From contig NC_077222.1 of assembly GCF_024763615.1 (NCBI RefSeq), positions 88,412,001 to 88,476,000 on the forward strand: a DNA stretch of 64,000 nt, read 5' to 3'. Position 1 is the stretch's first letter. Each line of letters opens with the position of its first letter. A program made the position numbers and the translations under genes. Source of the stretch: Phlebotomus papatasi (lineage: Eukaryota > Arthropoda > Insecta > Diptera > Psychodidae). Of the stretch, positions 23,839 through 33,533 are shown in pieces. Below the pieces are notes generated by a model. That model was not told the DNA's origin and did not search any database. It was given only the letters and a program-made list of their open reading frames with translations.

Positions 23839-24330
23839 GAAATAGACTCCGCCCATGCGCAAATAGACCACGCCCCTTACCGAAATTTTAATTAAACAAT
23901 CCACAATGTTCACACAATTTTTTGCATTAGAGATTCATTTCCAAGAGCTTTACAGGGTGAAGGGTTAAAATTTAAGTTTAAAATGGGTACAATCTAAAGA
24001 AAATAAAGAGGTCTGAAGGTAGGCGTGGCTTCATAAAGAGAGGGAAGATGAATAATATTTATTTTTGCCTTATCGGTGTTCTGAGAATTTACGTAGAAAG
24101 TAATTAAGTAAGTTAGTGCCAATCCAGTGACGAACAAGTATAGGGGCGTGGCCTATTTCTTCATCGGAAAGCGCTCCCAATGACGCCATTATCGGCCTCT
24201 CGGTTTTTTCCCAGAACCATATCTAGTTTTCGCATTTCATTATAGTATTTCTATTCACTCTTTACATTTCTAAAAATGAAAACTGCATTGATCCTGAAAA
24301 GAACTTGGATCTATGGGCGGAGCTTATTAT
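23839..24330. repeat. nested inverted repeats rich in GC-box words, upstream of gene 2
   Basis: The outer pair is AAATAGACTCCGCCCATGCG (about 23838) with ATGGGCGGAGCTTATT (about 24313). The inner pair is AAATAGACCACGCCCCTTA (about 23861) with TAGGGGCGTGGCCTATTT (about 24141). A further AGGCGTGGCTTC lies near 24020. It could be a decayed TIR element, a cluster of Sp/KLF-type CCACGCCC sites, or a MITE that brought such sites 450-950 bases upstream of gene 2. There is no coding potential. Confidence 0.55.
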
Positions 24331-24755
24331 TCAAAATGTCAAAAACTCTTACCTCAACAAAAACAATTACATTAAAATAACTCAAATATTTTTTCTCAGA
24401 AAATTTTGCATAACGGACTTCAGCTTATCTCATAAGCTGCATTTGACCCAATTTTGTGATCAATTCGTGGCGCAGAAGATGATCCCACCCTTTTGCTTCA
24501 CTTTCATATCAAACGATGGGCACCTTAGGTGAAAATGCCAGCTTTAAAGAAATCCATCTGAATTGCATGCGAAAGTGGAGGAGAATTCATGAGGTTTTAA
24601 AGCAAATACACTTATCTTCAAATGGTTTTGTATTAAAATACATTTAAAAGGTAAAATCCCCCACAATAGACCTTGTTGTGCCTCGAGACGAAGACGAATG
24701 GTACGATATGGTTTTGTGATTTTCATCGTTCATGACTCTTTTAGCTTGAAAACAT

Positions 24756-24785
24756 TATAAAAGCCCCAGATAATATCTAATTTCA
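24756..24785 (+). promoter_or_regulatory. core promoter of gene 2 (TATA box and initiator)
   Basis: TATAAAA is at 24756-24762. TCATTC, a match to the arthropod initiator, puts the start at A24785, 29 bases downstream of the first T. The 5' UTR would then be 30 bases long, ending at the ATG at 24815. Confidence 0.7.
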
Positions 24786-24814
24786 TTCAATTGATGTTCA
24801 GACCTTGCACCGAA

Positions 24815-27800
24815 ATGACCAAATACAAATTCCTGCTACCACTGCTTGTAAGTGTCCTAAGTGATTTACTAAAAGTGTCATGATCAATGGATTACCACTT
24901 TGGGATTAAATAAGATTTATTGTGTGAATTTATGGCAGAGTGTGATTGTGCTCTAAAAAGTGACCAAAAGGAGTTTTATGAAATTCAAAATGGGATTAAT
25001 TGTGCATTGCAGATTCTTTTCGCTGTGGAAGCGACCTCACAGAAACAAATCAGCCACCGTCGTCCAATTTTGGATTACAAAAGCGAGTACGACAATGGAG
25101 ATCTTGTGGCTCAATCAAGCACCACAACGGTGAGGTGGCTCCCACCACCTGGCAAAGCAGTGTCTTCAAGTCATCTTAGAAACTACCGCGATTCAGGTGA
25201 GTGTAGAATATAAGGAAAAATTCTTGAGAAGCCTCCCTAAGCCAGTATGTCCTTGCAGACCAAGTGTACCAAGCAACGACAACGCAGGCTGTGGCTTCTC
25301 ACAACATCAAGGCGCCACCAAAGTCAAAGAAGATGACCAAGAGCGCGGCCATTGAGATGTCCGACGCCCTGTCGAACACTGAGACTGCGGCTGAATATGT
25401 GTCCACAGCCCTAAAACTGTGGAATGGACCTAAGCCATCTGTCAGTCCCGATACTAGCAAGAAGTCTCAGATGAAGTACGACGTGTTCGATCCAAAGCAA
25501 GCGGCTGAACTTCTGCACATGCACCAATTTGATCCACAGTTGTACCAAGTGCCTCAATCCATGCAGTCCATGCAGATCCCCACGCACTATGTCGCGCAGC
25601 CTACACAATACGTCCTAGAACCTGCCCAGTATGAAGAACAGGAACAGATGCCTCAGCATTACCATCCAACAACACTGACACCCCAAGTTGTCACCCTCCA
25701 ACCGATCATCCACAAAAAACCCATTGAGATGGTTGAAACCGAACCCCCAACTACCCAAGCTCCTCGATACGCCAGACCAGCCATTAGAAAACCATCTAAG
25801 CCCGTTAGACAAAAAGCTCCAAATGACAATGCTTACGAACTTTACGAGAATGTTGTCACAGTCACCAAACCCGAGCCCTTTGAACTACACACCGCCAAGG
25901 CTCCACCTCAGAAGGAAGTGACCGCTGAGTCACAACGAACCACTGTCAGGAACCCAACCAGCACCTATACCGTTCAAGAAGGAGGAGAAACCCATATCCA
26001 TCATCACTATGCTCCAGTTCATCATCAACAGTACGAAGAACAAGCTGTGGAGGTTCAGGAACAACATCCCAGGCCCAAGTATGTGGCTCCCAGGGCTCGA
26101 ACGAAACCATCAACCCACACTTTCCAAATCCAGCATCATCAAGCTACCTCAGAAGAGCCCTACACAGCACCTCATGAGCATACAACTTCCTACAGGGTAC
26201 CCTCACATTACCAACAAACTCTAAAGGCTACCAGTAGACCCCTCACTCATCAAACCCATTCATCATTGGTATCAGACGTCGAAAAGGAAGTGAGTCAGCA
26301 AACCCAAAGCTATCAAATTGAGATCCCGAGAGAAGAATTAATCAAGCACATTGAGGAGTCGGTTAACAAGTACCTCAAAAACCTCAATTTGGAAGATAAG
26401 CTTACTAAGGAGAGGCCTAGGCCTTCATATGTCCCCAGGCCGCAGCAGCATGTTATGATTGTTTCGACAACACCTCCACCACCTCCACCACCACCAACTA
26501 CGACTCAGGCTCCAACGACTCCTAGGCCTGTGAAGATCCCACGAAGGAGGAGGCCTGTTGTTATGCAGCAACCTCAGCCTCAGCCTCAGCAGGAAGTAAA
26601 TCATGATCATCAAGAGCAACATATTATTGTAAGCAGTGATGATTACATCCAGCCATCGTATGTTGTCCATCAGGGTCATCCTAGTCAAGTGTCCCATCCG
26701 GAGCCTATTGTTGTCACTCAACCTGCTAAGATCTATACATATGAAGAAACTCCAGAGCCACAGCATGAGCAGGTGTATCGCCAACCAAAAGTCATCCATC
26801 AGGAGCAGTACCAAGCTCAGTATACCCCGGGGAATGAACTAGCCAGGGAGTCTGTGGTACACAATATTGACCTTACGGATCAGAATGCCAAGTCCAGGCC
26901 AAACCATATCGATCTTAGTGCTCTAGATGTAGGGCAGTCATGGTCTCATGGTAACAGCTTTGATCACTCAGCTGCTTTGAAGAACCTCCAGGGATTTGAT
27001 CAGAGCAACGCTGTTCTACAGCCTTCTCCTCATCCCAAGCTTCATTTCAACTCACAGACATACCATGACATCAATGCCTTGCCTTACAATCCAAATAGGG
27101 ACTTTGTGTCCACGGTTGAGCCTCCAGCTGCAGCATCGATGCAAGCTGATGCTTCAACCACCTTCTTCAAGAAACAATCTTTTGGACCAATGCCACCTCA
27201 GAACACAATGACTATGCCCATGCCTGGTCACAATACAGTTAATGTTAACGAAGGTCAGGCATCCGTAGGGGCTTCTATTAGCGTTGGAGGAGAGCAAAAT
27301 GTTCCAGGACTGAGGGATGAGCAAATCAAATCAATTACTGACGAACTGGGTCCTGTACACATTATCAATGGTCTTCCTGTGGTCAACCCCTACAATATTG
27401 ATCTGCATACTCTTAAGTTCATGCTTGGGTCTCCAATGGCTCCTGGAAATACCAACCAGCCTCAACAGTCAGGACCTTCGTCAGTATCTGAGGTCCCACC
27501 TCCAGCCCATTCAGCTGGCCCAGCTGGTCCAGCAATGGTTCAGCAGAAGCCCAAGAAGAATATCCAGTATACGAGGGAACTTGGGTGGACAAATTCAGTA
27601 CGATCACCTGCTGCATCAGCATCCAACCCAGTTCAGTACAAATACACAGGGAATGATCTTCAGGACAGCTACAGTCCAAAATTCAATAACAACCCCAAAG
27701 GAGATGGGTTCCAAACCTTCACAGGGCCCAAGGTACAGAATGCTCATCAGAATGGACCCCCATTTGATGTGGTACCGAAGGGTAGGCTAAAGCTGATAGA

Positions 27801-27891
27801 AACTAAGCCACGCGGCAAGAGGACACATGTCAAGGGACGTGAACCGGACACCGAACTAAAACCTCCGCCAAGATTTCCCAAATACAACTAA
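24815..27891 (+). CDS. secreted Pro/Gln/His-rich protein (gene 2), three exons, 949 aa
   Basis: Exons are 24815-24847, 25013-25196 and 25259-27891, with introns of 165 and 62 bases in phases 0 and 1 and clean GT/AG ends. Exon 1 (MTKYKFLLPLL) plus ILFAVEA from exon 2 forms a signal peptide. The rest is low complexity: Gln/Pro/His-rich stretches, a His cluster (ETHIHHHYAPVHHQQ), an eight-proline run near residue 478 followed by Thr/Ala/Pro, and Ser/Thr-rich linkers. Two blocks look constrained: an amphipathic helix at about 424-453 (IPREELIKHIEESVNKYLKN) and a hydrophobic stretch late in the protein (VHIINGLPVVNPYNIDLHTL). The C-terminus is basic and ends PRFPKYN. No Cys, chitin-binding or enzymatic motif stands out. 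The signal-peptide intron and composition suggest a cuticle or other extracellular-matrix protein; I do not recognise an orthologue. Codon use is GC-richer than the flanks, as expected for real coding DNA. Confidence 0.85.
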
Positions 27892-28186
27892 GTTTAGGTG
27901 CTAAGGACTAAGGGGCTGCAAAGACCATCCTCCCAGATGGACTGCACTTTATTTATTTTTCACACTTCACTCTCTCTTCTTTCTCCCCCAAAAACCAAAC
28001 AAAGACGCTCAAAATGCATCCAATACGCGCATGCAACTGCAAATTCCAACATTTTAGAGGCAAATATACTAATTATGATGAGTGTATGTACATAGTAGAA
28101 AATGCTGAAAGTTTAATTTACCATGACGTGCGTGAGATAGAGAAAATACTGATTATTTGTAAATACCAATTGTAAATTGTGATAAT

Positions 28187-28192
28187 TATTAA
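28187..28192 (+). terminator. possible polyadenylation signal of gene 2
   Basis: ATTAAA, the commonest variant signal, lies about 300 bases after the stop codon and just before an A-rich run at 28201. No canonical AATAAA lies closer. The assignment is tentative. Confidence 0.4.
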
Positions 28193-29257
28193 ATTTTGTT
28201 AAAAAAAAATAAGCTGACAAGAGGTTTTTTTTTGAAAGATACCAATGCAATTTTAATCATAGGGAGTAGTTCCAGTCCTCCAAACTCACTCTCTTTCTCT
28301 CCCTTCCTCTCCTAACCAGGTTTTTGGGTATTAGTGTGAAATTCTCTACAATAAAAATACTACGTGCGCATAATTATGATGCTCCACGCCAATTGAACAT
28401 ACACAATTTAAACTTGCACATTTGTGCAAATTTAACCTCGTGCATTTTCTATTTGGCGCTAAATCTTGGATGCACCCCCCAATTGGACGGGATAACACCA
28501 TTGTTCGAGAAAGCAGAAAAATGAAAGTACCAGCAATCTGCCACGAAATTGATCAGATACCTCAAATTCAAGAGCCACACGCATTTGGACTTCATGGAGC
28601 CACGGAGATGGACACAGAATTCACACTTTGGAATTTTATTTATAAGGCTCTCTGCACCAGAGCTGGTCTACAATGTCTGACCAATTCGATGAGACACAGA
28701 CTCCACGTGCTGGAGAAAGTAAGAGTGCATAAAAATTACGATAGCGAAATTTTTCAGATAAATTTTGTATGTTAAATTATTCTGCATTTACAAGTGATTG
28801 GCATTTGCTCAAAATCGATTAACAATGACTTTGATGCCAAAGTCTTGGTCACTTTTCAGATGTTTGTATATCCACTGTATTTTGATATTTTCGCGCTTAA
28901 ATGTGCATGTTCAAGGGGCTTGTCAGTAGCGGACCATTGATACCGCGAGGAATAAAGTTCCCAAAATCGTTTACAAATTTTATTAAAAAGTTTATGGAAT
29001 TATTCGAATATATTTTCAAATATAAATTGGTAGTATTGATAAGATACACGATCTAAGATTTTTTAACAGCTAATGCGATATTTTTTGTTGCTATTTTTTA
29101 CTTGTTTTTCTTTTTCTTCTTATCACAATTGTAAGAGGAATGAACCTTATTTTTGTGATTGAATAAATATTACTATTACTATTAGGTAGTTTCGAAAAAA
29201 AAGGAGCTAAGGACTTAATAAAAGCATAGTTAAAAATACTTTAAGATTAAAACAATT

Positions 29258-29460
29258 CAACTTCGGATGAAAATTAGTTATCGGTTGTGAACCGGTTCAT
29301 TACCAATTCACAACCTATTGAAATTGGCTCAAGCTTGTCAGGAAATCCAAGGCCTTTCCAACGAGCCCAAATCTGATACCATTCGGTTGAGAAATGCTCT
29401 CTTCTTGACCTTGAAAAATTATTATTAGGAATGATTCAACGGTATTTTCGTATAAAACGA
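29258..29460. repeat. R2-related sequence next to transposon copy B
   Basis: It shares GAAAATTAGTTATCGGTTGT-type sequence, CCTTTCCAACGAGCCCAAA and AATGATTCAACGG, in order, with 18800-18990. At both loci this sequence precedes a copy of the 1.7-kb transposon, which suggests either a larger duplicated block or repeated insertion next to R2. Confidence 0.55.
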
Positions 29461-29564
29461 AATTACTGCCTAGGTATCTAAAATGAGAAAAATCGCACGA
29501 CGCATTCTCGAGAAATATAAAAAAAAAAATATGGAAAAATAAGGAATATGTTTGTGGTTCTAGG

Positions 29565-31344
29565 CAAGGTACCCAAGGGGTATTTGATATTCAAATAATG
29601 TATGTCTCAAATGTAACCAACATATTTTCAACGTAATGGAGCTATTTCTAAAAAATATAATGTATGGACATGATGAAAGTATATTATCTAAAATTTATGT
29701 GCGTCGTATGCCAGAAAAATAACTTAACTAAGAAATGTATAGAAAATATCAGTTATTTACTATTAATAAGAATAATACAATTTATTTGATAAACTCCTGT
29801 TAATATATTGGTATTTTCTCTTAAAATTGCGACTAAATATTTTTAGATCCATAAATAAGTCATAATATAATCTGTTTCTGAGTGAAAATGTCTAAATCTA
29901 TGTAGAAAATATCTAAAGTATATTTATCTTACATATTCTTGCTGTTATGTTCACATATTGTCGTGAAATTGTATGAACATCATGTTCTGATATATTTTAG
30001 CTACATTTGTTCCGTAAAGGAGACAAGTTATATCCAACTTGTGTTCTTTTTGTATAACGCTGCCAGATTGTCAAATTCTGCTTTGTTTACTAAGCAAGAG
30101 TTCATCTGCGAGTGAAAATGTGTGAAAAAAGTGATGTCTCACATTAATTAGAGTCCTGAAGTGCGCCAGCGTATGCAGAAAAATCGAGTATATAGATAGA
30201 AGGGATTAAATTTTACAAAGTAAGTCCAAATTATGGAAAAATAGTGAATTAACACTTCGTTTGTGAAAGCTAATATTTTCACCCTTTAATTGCAGTGTAA
30301 CGCAAGTACAAGCGTTAGGACAGCTTCCAGATCATTTGTCGTGAAATCAAATTGCAGAATGAGAGCTTAGAATGCAGAAAAAGTTCATCAAAAGCATAAT
30401 TTTTCAGTGTTTTGATATTTTTGCTGTGTAGTGATATTAATGATGTGAGAAGTCTACAATGTAAATATGATATAAGACATCTTGTAAATATAATCACTAA
30501 AATATATAAAGGTGTTTTATTTTCTGCTTTTCTTACTTATTCGGGTTACAATGTCTTGATTTTATTTTATCGGAACAAAAAGAAAATTATGACGTGGAAA
30601 AATACAGAAAATTGGCGACGCCAAACTCAAATTAATGGAAAAATGATGCACAAAACATTGCAGTGCATTGATATTTGTCCAGATTAGTGTTTAAAGTGCT
30701 GTATTCTATCAATACACCCAGTAAAAATTTGAGAACCATAAGTTTTTTGAATGATGTAATGTAAAAAGCAATAAATTTATTCAATTTTGTTTTATTTAAT
30801 TTATCAGCTTTCATTAATTTCACTAATATTTAATCCTTTAAAGGAAAACAGTTATTGCATTAAACTTTCATACGCGATAAAAGTGCACGAGGCACAGAAA
30901 ATGTGACTGAATCGTTGAGGATAAATAATTATTCATTTGAGGAAAATATTTGAGCAAGTCTAAAAGGAAAATGGACAAGAAATGAAAGTTCTTCAGTCGA
31001 TAGTTATAACATTGGCATTACAGAGTGATTATATTTTATTTAGTCATAATCAATACATGTTACTGTACAGGATGACTTGATTAGGTATAAAATAAAAAAT
31101 TGTTATATTTTGGGTACAAAAATTCCCCATTCACCCGAATATGGGCCTCTTTTATACGGTTATATAGAAGAAATTTATAAAGTCTTCGCCATCATTTTCG
31201 TATAGATATCAGACATCTCTACTCATTTATGGCGATAAATGCTCCTTGGGTATGTGGACCTTATCAATTCACACAACAAATCATAACATTGCTCTAGAGC
31301 AATGTTATGATTTGTTGTGTGAATTGATAAGGTCCACATACCTT
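29565..31344. mobile_element. 1.7-kb decayed DNA transposon, copy B, ending in a palindrome
   Basis: Similar to copy A at 19800-21510 over about 1.7 kb in the same orientation. The ends CCCAAGGGGTATTTGATA and ATAAATGCTCCTTGGG are imperfect inverted repeats. If the palindrome at 31251-31340 is included, the outermost bases are CAAGGTA and TACCTTG, a 7-bp inverted pair, and the 9-mer GGTTCTAGG flanks the unit on both sides (29556-29564 and 31345-31353). I see no intact transposase frame. Confidence 0.65.
31251..31340. repeat. perfect 90-bp palindrome without spacer
   Basis: The arm 31251-31295 (starting TATGTGGACC, ending TTGCTCT) is followed immediately by its exact reverse complement at 31296-31340, centred on GCTCTAGAGC. 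CCTTGG occurs directly before (31244-31249) and after (31341-31346). The two 45-base arms match at every position. It would extrude as a cruciform in DNA or form a tight hairpin in RNA. Confidence 0.95.
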
Positions 31345-32512
31345 GGTTCTAGGGTCGTTTTATAAGGTACCCCAAAGGTCTCAATTCGCTATCTTTAACC
31401 GTTTGGCCTCTTAGCATTGTACCGCACAGTAGGACAAATTCTGTGATGATTTCATTTCTCAGAAGTCGTTTAAAACTTGAAGATATGTTGAAATTGAGAG
31501 AATAGATTGTTGAGAATTTAGTTTATTTCAGTTGTAGGTTAGTTATGGTGCTACGTGGATCTAGCAACTTCTTAAAACATTTATAGTTACAACATATTAA
31601 AAATATGTTCTTAAAGATGCTCTAGGAAGCAGAGCCTTTAGACATTCGTGTGCTTTGTGTGGCTATTCTCAGCCAGAGGAACTTTACCTCTATTTTTTCC
31701 AAAATTCAATTTTTGAAATGGTTTGTCCTAGAAAATTGAACCACTGATTTCAGTAAAACTTTGCACACTAGTTCTAGATAGGGTAATTTAGACCTTGAAC
31801 AGAAAATTTTTATTTCCCTCGATCACACCTCATTTTACAGTACGAATCATGTGTAGAATATGCCGAAAATAGATCTTTTTATATTAAATTCTCCCAAGAA
31901 TTCAATTTTTTTTTCAATAATCCCTAGTTCACGTACGAGCTTTTACTCACCTGCTAATATAAAGTATTATTTTAACTGCCACAAACACAAGTTTTCTTTA
32001 ATTACTTCCTGCAAATCATGTTCTATTTTTTATTGTTAAAAATTTTTAATGAAAATTTAGGAAAATATTGTATAAAAGTTATACCTACATTTAAGAGTTT
32101 GAATTATTTTTTAGTCTTTGTTGTTGAAAAACGTAAAGAACAATTATTTTTTATTCTTTAAAAACCACGTAAAACCTTAAGAATCTAGGTGCATTGTCAA
32201 GTTTTGAAAAACTAAATAAATACTCCAATATATTTAAATTTTTAAAATACCCTTTTAAGTTTTGGCTAAGAATAAAAATCCTTAACTTAAAAATTAATCA
32301 TTGAACTTTAGAAGAAATGATGCATGATGATATCTATTAAAAAAATTGTATTATCATCAATTAAGGGAATTGAATGTACGAATGAATAAACAAAGGGCGT
32401 AGCCTAAATTAGAAGGCCAAAAGGTAGCCGTTTCGGCGATTTCTTTTTAGAAAACAAAGAAACGACTAAGTTTTTTTCTTTTAATTTGTGGAATATATTT
32501 ATTAAAAAAGGC

Positions 32513-32703
32513 TCTCCAGACTTCGCACACACTCTGGCTACTAACGATTTATATTTTTCCCACATTCCTTTAAGGAATCTGACGTAGGTTTTTCAGGAAA
32601 TGTGTAACTTAAGACTAGCTATAAAATATATTACCATAGAGGTCAGATTGGAAATTTATGAAGTGTTCGAAGGCAGAGGACGTACGAAACCTGAAAGCCT
32701 TCC
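32513..32703. mobile_element. short TIR element related to 50003-50193
   Basis: The left part (GACTTCGCACACACTCTGGC) and the inverted right part (AGGCAGAGGACGTACGAAAC) are imperfect TIRs. The second copy at 50003 shares TATTTTTCCCA.AT.CCTTTAA and GTGTAACTTAAGACTAGCTA-like words in the same order. It is non-coding. Confidence 0.55.
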
Positions 32704-33058
32704 TCTATATATTAAAGTGCTTAAATTTTTTTTTTGAAAAAAAAAACAAAGAAAATGACGGATTATAATAAGTAGTTCAATGGAGCGCCTCGCCAAAGCA
32801 GTCCCTAATAATTGGCAGAAAATGTGCAGTTCGTAATTCGTGTCCGATCTAAATCTGAGAAAACAATCCATATTCATAACATAAATGTATTTCATGATTA
32901 AACTCAGAGAACGAGAAGAAAATCGTGTTCGAGCTCCTTTCTTAAAAATATTTCGAATTTGGCTTTTAAAATTGTTATTCTTAAATAGCTTATCTATCGA
33001 TTTAAGTAAAGTGAAAAATTGATTTTTATACTTTGTATATCAGGTCACACTCCCTTAA

Positions 33059-33533
33059 CCCTTTAACGACGAGACACTTTTTGCGGAACGAAAATCAACA
33101 ATAAAAAGTTAATCGATAAACAAAATCAATGAAACGTCTTATATCTGACCTTTGAAAATACAACAGAGTCCGATTCGGTGCATTTTTACCTCTATAACTA
33201 TAACTATACCAATGAAAAATAATTTTCAGTCTAATGAAAAATATTATGTATGAGTATTGTAGTTTCTTTCTCCAAAACGGTTTTGCTTTAAAAAAATTGG
33301 AAGTATAAAAAATAATTAAAATTAATTATAATTATGAGAATTTAAAAATTAGTCATTTTTAAGCTTAAATTATTTACTATATAGCAAATAGCTGGAGACT
33401 TGTAAAAAATATCCTAGATTTATTCAACCTTGTACTTTGCAATTACGTGCAAACATAAGAAAAAAATAACTTTAAGTCGGGAAAAATTATTTTCTTTATG
33501 GGACACCGGTGTTCCAATCGTCCTTAAAGGGTT
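33059..33533. mobile_element. 475-bp piggyBac-type MITE flanked by TTAA, copy 1
   Basis: The ends CCCTTTAACGACGAGACAC and CCAATCGTCCTTAAAGGG form TIRs, with TTAA at 33055-33058 and 33534-33537. CCC at the terminus next to duplicated TTAA is the hallmark of piggyBac-family ends. The inside shares AACAGAGTCCG and GACACCGGTGTTCC with the copy at 45928. There is no transposase frame, so it would have to be mobilised in trans. Confidence 0.8.

Larger units (their letters stand above)
16000..24755. other. gene-poor interval between genes 1 and 2
   Basis: No splice-supported gene is visible. The interval contains the repeats annotated separately at 16258, 17602, 18480, 19800, 22080 and 23839. The short open frames, such as 18947-19162, 20168-20470 and 20869-21123, have no signal peptide, domain or splice partner and lie in or beside repeats. 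Confidence 0.55.

Noticed and set aside
25411..27790. Shadow frames within the large exon of gene 2
   Set aside because: They are shorter than and antisense or out of frame to the 875-codon frame that joins exons 1 and 2 in phase.
28422..28775. 117-codon frame downstream of gene 2
   Set aside because: The composition is more even than the flanks, but I see no domain, signal peptide or splice partner. I left it as non-coding.
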